Counted from the first letter of the stretch, positions 6,164-13,680 are shown. The stretch: 29,975 nt of DNA from Marinihelvus sp036351115 (GCA_036351115.1 JAZBOL010000050.1:1-29975); one strand, 5' to 3'. A program made the numbers and translations. The notes: generated by a model not told the origin, from the sequence alone.

Positions 6164-7792
6164 ATGAGTTACCAGGTGCTCGCCCGGAAGTGGCGCCCGA
6201 AAACCTTCCAGGAACTCGTCGGCCAGGAATCGGTCGTCCAGGCCCTCGCCAACGGACTCGATAACGATCGTGTCCATCACGCCTTCATTCTCACCGGCAC
6301 CCGCGGCGTGGGAAAAACGACCTTGGCGAGGATTCTCGCCAAGTGCCTCAACTGTGAGCAGGGGGTCTCCTCGACCCCCTGCGGTACCTGTGCCAGCTGC
6401 GTGGACATCGACGAGGGACGCTTCCAGGACATGCTGGAAATCGACGCGGCCTCCCGCACCGGCGTGGATGACACGCGGGAACTGCTGGAAACGGTCCAGT
6501 TCGCCCCGACCCGGGGCCGCTTCAAGGTGTACATCATCGACGAGGTGCACATGCTCACGGTGCAGAGCTTCAACGCCCTGCTCAAGACGCTCGAGGAGCC
6601 GCCACCCCACGTCAAGTTCGTACTGGCCACCACCGATCCGCACAAGATACCCGTCACGATTCAGTCGCGCTGCCTGCGCTTCAACCTGCAGCGACTGCTT
6701 CCGGAGCAGATCGGCGGGCACCTGACCCGGCTGGTGGAAACGGAAAACATCGATGCCGAGCCAGCCGCCATCGAACGCATCGCCCGCGCTGCCGACGGCA
6801 GCATGCGCGACGGTCTGAGCCTCCTTGACCAGGCCATCGCCTTCGGCGGCGGCCGCCTCGAGGACGAGGACGTCGCGCAGATGATGGGCAGCGTGGATCA
6901 TGAGCACGTCGTTCGCCTGGTCGAGGCGCTCGCATCAACCGACGCCGAAGCACTGCTGGAGATCGTCCGCGACCTCGCCGCCCAGTCCCGGAAGCTGGAC
7001 CTGGTGCTGGACGCGCTGGCCGAGGCGCTGCACCGCATCGGCCTCGTGCAGCTGGCGCCGGGTTACCGGGATCCGGAACGCAGTGACTGGGAGTCCCTGG
7101 AATCGCTGGCGGAGTCGCTCTCGCCCGAGGATGTGCAGCTCTACTACCAGATCGCCATCCAGGGAAAACGGGACCTCGGCCTCGCGCCGGACCCGCGCAC
7201 TGGCCTCGAGATGACACTGCTGCGCATGCTCGCGTTTCGCCCGGCGGGCGCTGCCGCAGCGCCGGTGCCGGCCGGAGGCAAGGCTGATCGGTCCGCGTCT
7301 TCGCCACCGTCATCGCCGGCGCGGCCGAAGGCGAAGGCGGTCAAAGCTTCGGCGAAGGAATCGGCTGCTGCTCCGGTTGCCACCCCGGCGGAACCGCTGG
7401 ATAGGGGCGGGGAAGCGCCGGACTGGCATCGCGTGTACGACGCCCTGGAACTCGCCGGCCCGGTGCGGGAACTGGCCCGTAACCTGCACCTCGATTCCTG
7501 TCGTGACGGGCGCTGGCGGTTTCATATCCCGGAAGACCTGAAGTACCTGGGGTCCGATGCCCTGGTGCAGCAGCTGCAGTCCGCCATGCGCGCCCAGCTC
7601 GGCCAGGCCGTTGAAGTGGCGGTCAAGCCGGTTCGGCAGGTCGTGGCCTCTCCGGCGGCGGCCAGCGAAGCGATGGATCTGCGCCAGAGAAGTGACGCGG
7701 AGATCGCGATCGACCAGGACCCCACCGTGCGCGCCTTGAAGGAGCGCTTTGGCGCCCGCATTGATGAAGACTCCATTCAACCGCTGCAGTAG
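6164..7792 (+). CDS. dnaX: DNA polymerase III subunit tau (clamp loader)
   Basis: 542 residues; MSYQVLARKWRPKTF is the family start. AAA+ ATPase of the clamp loader that assembles the beta sliding clamp and dimerises the polymerase. Visible are Walker A GTRGVGKT (45-52), a zinc-binding set of cysteines (C64, C73, C76, C79), Walker B with IIDEVHM (124-130) and the SRC sensor motif near 170. A long Pro/Ala/Lys-rich linker lies at about 365-415, then the tau-specific C-terminal domain. I see no A-rich slippery heptamer like that which makes gamma in E. coli, so only tau may be made. The start overlaps the stop of an 11-codon upstream frame (ATGA). It leads the dnaX-ybaB-recR set, with ybaB starting 39 bp after its stop. 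Confidence 0.96.
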   Translation: MSYQVLARKWRPKTFQELVGQESVVQALANGLDNDRVHHAFILTGTRGVGKTTLARILAKCLNCEQGVSSTPCGTCASCVDIDEGRFQDMLEIDAASRTGVDDTRELLETVQFAPTRGRFKVYIIDEVHMLTVQSFNALLKTLEEPPPHVKFVLATTDPHKIPVTIQSRCLRFNLQRLLPEQIGGHLTRLVETENIDAEPAAIERIARAADGSMRDGLSLLDQAIAFGGGRLEDEDVAQMMGSVDHEHVVRLVEALASTDAEALLEIVRDLAAQSRKLDLVLDALAEALHRIGLVQLAPGYRDPERSDWESLESLAESLSPEDVQLYYQIAIQGKRDLGLAPDPRTGLEMTLLRMLAFRPAGAAAAPVPAGGKADRSASSPPSSPARPKAKAVKASAKESAAAPVATPAEPLDRGGEAPDWHRVYDALELAGPVRELARNLHLDSCRDGRWRFHIPEDLKYLGSDALVQQLQSAMRAQLGQAVEVAVKPVRQVVASPAAASEAMDLRQRSDAEIAIDQDPTVRALKERFGARIDEDSIQPLQ

Positions 7793-7831
7793 GCAGCGCC
7801 AACAGTGCCCGCGTGGCACGGGAATGACATC

Positions 7832-8152
7832 GTGAAAGGCAACATCGCAAACCTGCTCCAGCAGGCGCAGAAAATGCAGCAGGACATGCAGAAGGCCCAG
7901 GAAGAGCTCGGTCAGATCGAGGTGACCGGCCAGGCCGGTGGCGGCATGGTTGAAGTCCGCATGAGCGGCAAGCACGCGGTCCTCGGCGTCAAGATCGATC
8001 CGTCCCTTGCGGACGACCTCGAGATGCTCGAAGACCTGGTCACGGCGGCGACGAACGACGCGGTGAACCGGGTCCAGGCGGCTACCCAGGAACACATGGC
8101 GGGCCTGACCCAGGGCATGAATCTTCCGGCCGGCTTCAAGCTGCCCTTCTGA
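7832..8152 (+). CDS. ybaB: YbaB/EbfC family nucleoid-associated protein
   Basis: 106 residues from a GTG at 7832, chosen because GGGA lies about 9 nt upstream and the protein then matches the family length (109 aa in E. coli). A GTG at 7805 would add residues outside the family pattern. Recognisable are the N-terminal coiled helix (LLQQAQKMQQDMQKAQEEL), the core IDPSLADDLEMLEDLV and the conserved C-terminal LPAGFKLPF. The dimer binds DNA without strong sequence preference and is linked to nucleoid structure. It sits between dnaX and recR, as in most gammaproteobacteria, with recR 8 nt downstream. Confidence 0.93.
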   Translation: MKGNIANLLQQAQKMQQDMQKAQEELGQIEVTGQAGGGMVEVRMSGKHAVLGVKIDPSLADDLEMLEDLVTAATNDAVNRVQAATQEHMAGLTQGMNLPAGFKLPF

Positions 8153-8160
8153 AGCCCTGA

Positions 8161-8775
8161 ATGGCTGAAGACACAGCTCCGCTCCTCGGACGCCTGATCG
8201 AGGCCCTGCGCGTTTTGCCGGGTGTCGGTCCAAAATCGGCGCAACGCATGGCGCTTCACCTGCTCGAGCGGGATCGGGAAGGGGGCGTGGCCCTGTCATC
8301 CATCCTCGCGGACGCCATGGAGCGCATCGGCCGGTGCGCCGAGTGCCGTGACCTCACGGAACACGAGCGCTGCAGTATCTGCGTGAATCCCCGCCGCGAT
8401 CGCGGCCTGCTGTGTATCGTCGAGTCGCCGGTGGACGTGCTGGCCATCGAACAGGCCACCGCCTTCAGCGGCACCTATTTCGTACTCCTGGGCCGTCTTT
8501 CTCCGCTCGACGGCATCGGTCCTGCGGAACTCGGCCTGGACGAGCTCGAGCACCGCCTCGACGAATCGCCCCCCCGGGAAATGATCATCGCGACCAATCC
8601 CACGGTCGAAGGCGAGGCGACCGCCTTCTATCTCTCTCAGCTCGCGCGCGCCCGCGGCATTCCCGTATCCCGCATCGCCCACGGGGTGCCCCTCGGCGGT
8701 GAGCTCGAGTACATCGACCAGAGCACCCTGGCGCACGCTTTCGGCTCCCGCCAGGCCTTCAGCGAGGACCGCTGA
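8161..8775 (+). CDS. recR: Recombination mediator protein RecR
   Basis: 204 residues, the usual length. The N-terminal helix-hairpin-helix holds LPGVGPKSAQRMALHLL (about 19-35). The zinc finger has four cysteines, in RCAEC and RCSIC near residues 59-77. A Toprim domain runs from about 80 (LCIVESPVDVLAIE) to 175, and the C-terminal HGVPLGGELEYID motif follows. RecR with RecO and RecF loads RecA at single-stranded gaps in the cytoplasm. The start is 8 nt after the ybaB stop, so it belongs to the dnaX-ybaB-recR operon. A G/C-rich hairpin follows at 8788-8804. Confidence 0.96.
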   Translation: MAEDTAPLLGRLIEALRVLPGVGPKSAQRMALHLLERDREGGVALSSILADAMERIGRCAECRDLTEHERCSICVNPRRDRGLLCIVESPVDVLAIEQATAFSGTYFVLLGRLSPLDGIGPAELGLDELEHRLDESPPREMIIATNPTVEGEATAFYLSQLARARGIPVSRIAHGVPLGGELEYIDQSTLAHAFGSRQAFSEDR

Positions 8776-8787
8776 GCGGGCAGCGTG

Positions 8788-8804
8788 CCCGGCCCTGGGC
8801 CGGG
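8788..8804 (+). terminator. G/C hairpin after recR (weak terminator candidate)
   Basis: CCCGGCC and GGCCGGG form a 7-bp stem with a 3-nt loop in the short space between the convergent recR and ComEA-like genes. There is no T tract on either strand, so it may only pause transcription or work with Rho. Confidence 0.3.
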
Positions 8805-8841
8805 GCGCGCCGCGTCATGTTGACCGTTTCCCTTTCCCGAC

Positions 8842-9147
8842 TCAGGGGCTCTTTTTAGCCTGCCGGGGCGCCTCGATGCGAATGACGTCGCGATTGCGGT
8901 CCACGGTGCTCAGGCCGATGCCCTTCACGTTGACGAGTTCGTCGGCGTGCCGGAACGGCCCCTGGCTGTCCCGGTAAGCCACGATGGCCCGGGCCTTGCT
9001 GAGGCCGACGCCGTCGAGGGAGGCAGCCAGGGTCTCGGCATTGGCCGTGTTGATGTTGACCGGTTCACCGGCCTGGACGAACAGGCTCGCGGTCGCGAGC
9101 AGACCAGCCAGGAGGGCCCGGCGGAAGATGGACGTGCGTTGTGTCAT
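8842..9147 (-). CDS. ComEA-like helix-hairpin-helix protein, secreted
   Basis: 101 residues from the ATG at 9147, placed after a GAGAGGA site. Residues 1-26 form a signal peptide (basic MTQRTSIFRR, then LLAGLLATASLF, cleavage likely after VQA). The mature part is a single ComEA-type tandem HhH domain: VNINTANAETLAASLDGVG, then AIVAYRDSQGPF and ADELVNVKGIG. Such domains bind double-stranded DNA; in competent bacteria ComEA holds incoming DNA in the periplasm. Small stand-alone ComEA proteins like this one are widespread in gammaproteobacteria, often without proven competence. No other competence gene lies in the window. The C-terminal tail is basic (RQAKKSP). Confidence 0.88.
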   Translation of the reverse strand: MTQRTSIFRRALLAGLLATASLFVQAGEPVNINTANAETLAASLDGVGLSKARAIVAYRDSQGPFRHADELVNVKGIGLSTVDRNRDVIRIEAPRQAKKSP

Positions 9148-9210
9148 GGTTTTCCTCTCCATGTGATCAGGGAATCGAAGACCGGCCGTCGGCGTGACGG
9201 CCACCTGCGA

Positions 9211-9249
9211 ACCCATGCTAGGCGGAGTGGAGGTCGTCCTCCCATGGGT
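9211..9249. repeat. Nested inverted repeat in a divergent promoter region
   Basis: ACCCATG (9211-9217) and CATGGGT (9243-9249) form the outer 7-bp arms. Inside them GGAGG (9229-9233) and CCTCC (9238-9242) form a 5-bp stem with a TCGT loop. It lies between the divergent ComEA-like gene and the gene at 9355, so it may be an operator or a transcribed hairpin. No known binding-site consensus is recognised. Confidence 0.4.
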
Positions 9250-9354
9250 GAACACCCCGGGCGCCTGTCGGAAAATCCGGTCGATGAATTCCCCTCTCAC
9301 GTTTTGAGAAAGCCGTGCGTTTCAATACGCTCACAGACACCACAGGAGTCGATC

Positions 9355-9690
9355 ATGAAACGGCAGGACGATCTCATCGGCAAGACCATCACCGGCATCA
9401 TGGCTGTCCCCACCGAAGCGGATGGGCCGCTGAAAATCTGGATGCTCCAGTTCTCCGACGGAACCCACGTGGAATTCGTTTCCCCTGGCGCCCGTCGTAC
9501 GCTGGATCGCCTCGCCGGGGGAGGGAAACGGTCGGGTGAAGGACCGGGGAAGCGACGGGGTGCGCCCCCGCCGGCGGGAGCGCGATCAGGCAGCCGGAAG
9601 CTCCGCCGCAACGCCACGCCCGAGACCCGCGGAGAACCCGCCGAAATCGAAGGTTTCACGCACCCGCAGCTCGCCTTGAATGTCGCCTGA
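9355..9690 (+). CDS. Hypothetical protein with a small N-terminal domain and a basic tail, 111 aa
   Basis: ATG at 9355 follows AGGAG at 9344-9348 with good spacing. Residues 1-50 look folded: KRQDDLIGKTITGIMAVPTE, then KIWMLQFSDGTHVEF and SPGARRTLDRL, suggesting a small antiparallel beta-sheet. Residues about 55-95 are rich in Gly, Arg, Lys, Pro and Ser (GKRSGEGPGKRRGAPPPAGA) and probably disordered; the last 15 residues turn acidic and hydrophobic. There is no signal peptide. Nucleic acid binding through the basic tail is conceivable, but nothing shows it. I do not recognise the family. Downstream lies the DnaA-box region. Confidence 0.7.
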   Translation: MKRQDDLIGKTITGIMAVPTEADGPLKIWMLQFSDGTHVEFVSPGARRTLDRLAGGGKRSGEGPGKRRGAPPPAGARSGSRKLRRNATPETRGEPAEIEGFTHPQLALNVA

Positions 9691-9702
9691 AACCGTTTCG
9701 TC

Positions 9703-9740
9703 ACGTTATCCACACAAGCTGTGGATAACGTTGTGAACAA
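9703..9740. promoter_or_regulatory. Cluster of DnaA boxes with a 12-bp inverted repeat
   Basis: TTATCCACA at 9706-9714 and its exact inverse TGTGGATAA at 9720-9728 are two perfect high-affinity DnaA boxes. With flanks they make 12-bp arms (9703-9714 and 9720-9731) around CAAGC. A third, weaker box in the second orientation, TGTGAACAA (TTGTTCACA on the other strand), follows at 9732-9740. Two perfect boxes in such symmetry are unlikely by chance in this G/C-rich context. They lie between convergent genes, not before a promoter. Confidence 0.7.
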
Positions 9741-9806
9741 GGTGGCGGGTCACGAGACTACAGGGGGCACCCTCTGGGTTGGTTAAAAAATGACCACCTT
9801 GTTTTT
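9736..9806 (+). terminator. Long stem-loop with T run after the gene at 9355
   Basis: AACAAGGTGG (9736-9745) pairs with CCACCTTGTT (9794-9803) over 10 bp, and the T run at 9802-9806 follows at the stem end. The loop holds a second hairpin (9761-9766 with 9771-9776). It could end transcription of the 9355 gene, although the loop is long. Its left arm overlaps the weak third DnaA box. Confidence 0.4.
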
Positions 9807-9815
9807 GAATTTTGA

Positions 9816-9828
9816 TATCAATGACTTA
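9816..9828 (+). promoter_or_regulatory. Exact match to the IHF consensus
   Basis: TATCAATGACTTA matches WATCAANNNNTTR at every defined position. It sits about 90 bp from the DnaA-box cluster, inside the A/T-rich part of the 9691-9977 spacer. The sequence alone does not prove binding. Confidence 0.5.
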
Positions 9829-9882
9829 CACGGGCGCTTAACGTCGCTTTCATGTACCGCGCATGTCATTTTTTCGTCATAA

Positions 9883-9902
9883 GCACAATCAGGGACTTGT
9901 GC
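9883..9902. repeat. Short inverted repeat in the A/T-rich spacer before the sbcB stop
   Basis: GCACAA (9883-9888) and TTGTGC (9897-9902) are separated by 8 nt. It lies about 75 bp beyond the sbcB stop on the minus strand and could be the 3' hairpin of that transcript, but no T run follows on that strand. Bases 9903-9977 hold nothing else I can name. Confidence 0.3.
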
Positions 9903-9977
9903 ATATTCACTTTCAAGGCAATCGAGAAAGCCGCTCTAAGTCTCTGAAACTATCCTGAGACGCTTGCCCGCACCAGG

Positions 9978-11453
9978 TCATGAACCGGCTTCCGTATTCC
10001 CGTCCGTCAGCACTTCGGTTTCGACCCAGTGAGCCAACTCGTCGAGCAATGACTGGGCCTTCGGGTCCGAGGCGTGATCAGCCCGTGCATCGCGAAGCTC
10101 AACCCGGAAATCCGCTGCGCTGAGGCGGCCCGGAACCGTGTCGCAGAGTAAGCGCTGCAGGCGCTCACGCTCCCAGCGTTTCTGCTCGGTAGCGCTCAGG
10201 GTTTCAGGCCAGTTCCGGGCCCGGTAGCGAAAGATCATTTCGTCGATCCGCGAATCTTCGAAGGGGTAGTCAAAGCGCCCGAGCGCCTCCGGAGGCTCGC
10301 TGCGTAGCCGAGTGAATCCGGCCTTGTCCTTCCTCGAGAAAAAGGATCCCGAGTACAGCGCCCCATCCGGATCGCCGGGATCGTCGAACGGCGGTCGCTC
10401 GTAAACCTGCCGCAGTTTCGGCCGCACGATCTCCAGCGCGTCCTGGAGCGTGCGTGCGTGTCCGAGGCATCGTTCGGGGTCCAGACCGATACGATCGAGA
10501 TCGGCTTGCTTCAGCGTTCCCAGGGGCGCCAGCATCGGAATCTTGTTCGTGGCAACCGACAGAAGCGGAATGCGTTCTTCATCCTCGGCGCGCTCTGCTG
10601 CGGGGGTGAAAACGCCTGCCCGGATCGCCTCCACGTCACCCTCCATCAGCGGCGCGGGATCGCTCATGAGGTCGTAGCAGACGACTTCCCTGGGCCGGTC
10701 CGGCACCGGCGCCAGCGGCAACACCAGGGTGGTGCACCCGCGGGCCGCCGGCAGGAGACCGCTGGTCAGTACGAGGGGCCGGGGAGACTGCACCGAGAGT
10801 ATCTTCTCGACCTGGTCGCGGTGCCGCATCTCCAGTCCCCAGGCGAACAGCTTTGGCTGCGCGGCGAGCAGTCGCCGGGCGAGCGCCACGGTGGCTTCGA
10901 CGTCCACGAGGGCGTCATGGGCGCCGGCGTGCTCGATGTCGTTGGCCGCGGTGAGGTCTTCGAGGCGGAAGCTGGGGAGGTCCGGCTCCTCGGCGCGCAT
11001 GGGCCAGTTGATGCCTTCGGGCCTCAGGGCGTAGCACATGCGCACCAGGTCGATGAGGTCCCACCGGCTGTTGCCGTTGGCGTACTCGCGCTCGTAGGGG
11101 TCGTAAAAGTTCCGGTAGAACAGGTGCCGTGACACGTTGTCGTCGAAACGAACGCTGTTGTAACCCACGCTGCAGGTACCGGGCTCCATCATCTGTTCGT
11201 GCACCAAGCGGGCGAATTCCGCTTCCGGTACGCCTTCCCGCTCGGCCCGCTGTGGGGTGATTCCGGTCACGAGGCAGGCCATGGGATGGGGCAGACTGTC
11301 GCGCATGGGGCGGGCAAACCAGGCCATGGGGTCGCCGATCGGGTTCAGGTCGGCATCCGTTCTCAGCGCGGCAAACTGCACCGGTCGGTCATAGGCCGGG
11401 TGGGTGCCGAAGGTCTCGTAGTCGTGCCACAGGAAATTCGCGGGGAAGCTCAT
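9978..11453 (-). CDS. sbcB: Exodeoxyribonuclease I
   Basis: 491 residues, close to E. coli ExoI (475). It degrades single-stranded DNA from 3' to 5' in recombination and mismatch repair. The DEDDh exonuclease core is complete: D11 and E13 in HDYETFGTHPAYDRP, D104 in GYNSVRFDD, H179 and D184 in EHAGAHDALVDVE. The conserved stretch NSRWDLIDLVRMCYALRPEG lies at about 128-147. A SH3-like part and the helical C-terminal ExoI domain (YRARNWPETLS near 430) follow. The start overlaps the stop of the upstream kinase gene by 4 nt (ATGA), so translation is coupled. Confidence 0.96.
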   Translation of the reverse strand: MSFPANFLWHDYETFGTHPAYDRPVQFAALRTDADLNPIGDPMAWFARPMRDSLPHPMACLVTGITPQRAEREGVPEAEFARLVHEQMMEPGTCSVGYNSVRFDDNVSRHLFYRNFYDPYEREYANGNSRWDLIDLVRMCYALRPEGINWPMRAEEPDLPSFRLEDLTAANDIEHAGAHDALVDVEATVALARRLLAAQPKLFAWGLEMRHRDQVEKILSVQSPRPLVLTSGLLPAARGCTTLVLPLAPVPDRPREVVCYDLMSDPAPLMEGDVEAIRAGVFTPAAERAEDEERIPLLSVATNKIPMLAPLGTLKQADLDRIGLDPERCLGHARTLQDALEIVRPKLRQVYERPPFDDPGDPDGALYSGSFFSRKDKAGFTRLRSEPPEALGRFDYPFEDSRIDEMIFRYRARNWPETLSATEQKRWERERLQRLLCDTVPGRLSAADFRVELRDARADHASDPKAQSLLDELAHWVETEVLTDGNTEAGS

Positions 11454-12328
11454 GGACGGGATTGGAGGTGAGGGTGGTGATGCCTGTCAAGCCACAGCAC
11501 GAGGTCCGCGGTCCGTGAGGCCGTAGCGAGCTGGTGGCGAACGAGGCGTTCAAAAGGCTGCAGGAAGCCGTTCACCGCTTCCGGGCCGTCGAGCAGGCGG
11601 CGGTCCGGCGCCAGCTCCTGCTCCTGGCGCCATCGCCACTCGGCCACCGTGGGCCAGTCCGGCGGACAGAGCATCCAGCGAACGGGATGTCGTCGGGAGA
11701 AGCGCCGGTCGAAACGTGCCAGTTCGCCGTTGACGTGGCGTCGCCAGCGCCCATCCTCGTCCTCTACGCGCTCGAAAGGCGAGACGTGATCTTTCAGCGC
11801 CTGGTCGGATTGCGGCGCCAGGCCGACGAACCATCCCTCGAGGATCACGGCCCCGGGGCGAAGCCCGGTTTCGACCATGCGCCCTTCCGGCAGCCGGTCG
11901 TCGGCCCCCTTGTCGAAACGGGGTGTCTCGACCCGGGGCGCCGAACCGTGCAGCAGCGCGTCCAGGTCGCGAAACAGGCGGTCGACATCGTGCGTGCCGG
12001 GGACGCCGCGCTGCCCGAGGAGCGGGTGCACGGTTTCAGTCAGCCGCATCCGTTCGGTTCGAGTCAGGTAGTAGTCGTCCAGGGACAGCACCCGGGGCGC
12101 CAGGTGCGGGCCGCCGGCGGGCGGTACGGAAAGATAGGCCAGTAGCCGCGCCAGCGTCGATTTCCCCGTTCCGGGAGCGCCGCCGATGCCGAGCAGCCAG
12201 GGGCGCCGGCGGGGTAACAGCTCAACCAGGGTGGGGGCAAGGCCCGCCACGGCTGAGCGCTCCGGAGCGGACCAGTCCGTGTGGCGCTCCAACCAGTCCG
12301 CGGCCCTTGCGTTACACTCCTCGCCCAT
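11450..12328 (-). CDS. D-glycerate 3-kinase-like P-loop kinase (YggC/GLYK type)
   Basis: 292 residues. The P-loop GAPGTGKST at 50-58 is followed by LSLDDYYLTRTERMRL near 96-111 and HPLLGQRGVPGTHDV near 117-131. These are the pattern of plant-type glycerate 3-kinases and their bacterial relatives. Further family traits are TPRFDKGADDR and the VILEGWFVGL strand after residue 155. The expected reaction is ATP plus D-glycerate to 3-phosphoglycerate; substrate is inferred from family only, and some relatives are uncharacterised. It is cytoplasmic. Its stop overlaps the sbcB start, and only 32 bp separate it from divergent tesB, so promoters for both must share that space or lie within the coding regions. 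Confidence 0.85.
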   Translation of the reverse strand: MGEECNARAADWLERHTDWSAPERSAVAGLAPTLVELLPRRRPWLLGIGGAPGTGKSTLARLLAYLSVPPAGGPHLAPRVLSLDDYYLTRTERMRLTETVHPLLGQRGVPGTHDVDRLFRDLDALLHGSAPRVETPRFDKGADDRLPEGRMVETGLRPGAVILEGWFVGLAPQSDQALKDHVSPFERVEDEDGRWRRHVNGELARFDRRFSRRHPVRWMLCPPDWPTVAEWRWRQEQELAPDRRLLDGPEAVNGFLQPFERLVRHQLATASRTADLVLWLDRHHHPHLQSRP

Positions 12329-12360
12329 GACGCCATGCTACTGCATCGAGACCTCCGCCG

Positions 12361-13224
12361 ATGAATGACCAGCGCGTTCGCGAATTGCTCGACCTCATGA
12401 CCCTCGAGCCCCTCGAGGTCAACCTGTTTCGCGGTGACAGCCGTGACATCGGGACGCCCAGAGTGTTTGGGGGACAGGTGCTGGCCCAGGCGCTGCTGGC
12501 GGCGAGCCAGACCGTGGAAGACCGGATGGTCCACTCGCTGCACGCTTACTTTCTCAGGGCCGGTGATCCGGACGCGCCCATCGTGTACAGCGTGGACCGC
12601 AGCCGGGACGGGCGCAGCTTCACGGCCCGGCGGGTGGTCGCGATCCAGCATGGCCGGCAGATTTTCACCCTGGCAGCGTCCTTCCAGGTGCCCCAGCCGG
12701 GCGTGGAGCACCAGTTCGACATGCCCAAGGTGCCACCGCCGGAAGACCTGGAGGACGAGGTCGCCCTGCGCAAGACCGACCTGGAAAACGCGCCGCCGAA
12801 ACTGCGTCGCTGGTTCGATCGCTTCGGACCCTTTGAATTCCGGCCCGTGGTGTTCCAGGACCCTTTCGATCCCCAACCCCTGCCGCCGCGCCAGGAAATC
12901 TGGTTCCGATTGCAGGGCGAGTTGGGTGATGATCAGCGCCTGCACCGGACGCTGCTGGCCTACGTGTCGGACTTTCACCTCATCGGGACCGCGACCCTGC
13001 CGCACGGCATCTCGTACCAGAAAGGCAACCTCGTTATGGCCAGCCTGGATCACGCCATGTGGTTCCACCGCGATGTGCGGGTGGACGACTGGCTACTCTA
13101 CGTCTGCGACAGCCCCAATAGCGGGGGCAGCCGCGGCCTGGCCCGGGGCCTCATTTACGACCGGAGTGGCCGCCTCGTGGCCAGCACGGCCCAGGAAGGC
13201 ATGATTCGCGTCTTGGAAGACTGA
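12361..13224 (+). CDS. tesB: Acyl-CoA thioesterase II
   Basis: 287 residues, equal to the E. coli enzyme within one residue. It hydrolyses medium- and long-chain acyl-CoA to free fatty acid and CoA in the cytoplasm. Two hotdog domains are visible: the first with RVFGGQVLAQALLAA (34-48) and HSLHAYFLRAGDP (58-70), the second with YVSDFHLIG and SLDHAMWFH. The catalytic triad of E. coli TesB (D204, T228, Q278) falls on D204, S228 and Q278 here, so Thr is replaced by the similar Ser. No signal peptide. It is divergent from the glycerate kinase gene, with 32 bp between starts. Confidence 0.94.
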   Translation: MNDQRVRELLDLMTLEPLEVNLFRGDSRDIGTPRVFGGQVLAQALLAASQTVEDRMVHSLHAYFLRAGDPDAPIVYSVDRSRDGRSFTARRVVAIQHGRQIFTLAASFQVPQPGVEHQFDMPKVPPPEDLEDEVALRKTDLENAPPKLRRWFDRFGPFEFRPVVFQDPFDPQPLPPRQEIWFRLQGELGDDQRLHRTLLAYVSDFHLIGTATLPHGISYQKGNLVMASLDHAMWFHRDVRVDDWLLYVCDSPNSGGSRGLARGLIYDRSGRLVASTAQEGMIRVLED

Positions 13225-13298
13225 GGCCCGCGAAATCCCGCGCGTCAGGAAGCACGACATCGCGGATGCCGGGGCGCGAGCGCGTTTCGGGCCGCCGG

Positions 13299-13544
13299 CT
13301 ACTTGCCCTTGATCAGTCCCACGAGCCACAGCAGGATGACGGCGCCGATGAAGGCCGTGACGATGCTGCCGACCAGTCCGGCGCCGGTGGTGACGCCCAG
13401 CAGGCTGAACAGCCAGCCGCCGATCGCGCCACCGATCAGTCCGATGATGATGTTCATGAGCACGCCCTGGCTGGCGCCTTTCATGACCAGGCCGGCCAGC
13501 CAGCCGGCCACGCCTCCGACGATCAAGGCAGCGATGATTCCCAT
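13299..13544 (-). CDS. GlsB/YeaQ/YmgE family membrane protein
   Basis: 81 residues from the ATG at 13544, preceded by GAGGAGA at the right distance. The protein is three hydrophobic, glycine-rich segments: IIAALIVGGVAGWLAGLVMK, then MNIIIGLIGGAIGGWLFSLL, then GLVGSIVTAFIGAVILLWLV. The conserved NIIIGLIGGAIGGWL pattern marks the transglycosylase-associated (GlsB/YeaQ/YmgE) family. Despite the name no enzyme activity is shown; members are small inner-membrane proteins often induced by stress. It is a single gene, convergent with tesB and divergent from the lytic transglycosylase gene, which starts 136 bp away. Confidence 0.93.
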   Translation of the reverse strand: MGIIAALIVGGVAGWLAGLVMKGASQGVLMNIIIGLIGGAIGGWLFSLLGVTTGAGLVGSIVTAFIGAVILLWLVGLIKGK

Positions 13545-13680
13545 GGTGATCTCTCCTCGTTTGTAGTGGGAAGGGGTACCTTCCGGATCGATTCTGGGCC
13601 TAGAATAGCGCAAGCAAGAGGTTTGGCCCGGGGATGTTCCCGATTTTCCGAAGTTTCCGGGCCCGCGCAGGATTGGCAGG

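Noticed and set aside
6164..7792. Programmed frameshift in dnaX giving gamma
   Set aside because: No A-run of the AAAAAAG type and no following hairpin that stands out near the linker; only full-length tau is supported.
9691..9977. Chromosomal replication origin (oriC)
   Set aside because: DnaA boxes, an IHF site and A/T-rich DNA are present, but there are only two or three boxes, no dnaA, dnaN, gidA or rpmH neighbours, and the flanking genes converge on the spacer instead of diverging. A whole-genome GC-skew plot would decide.
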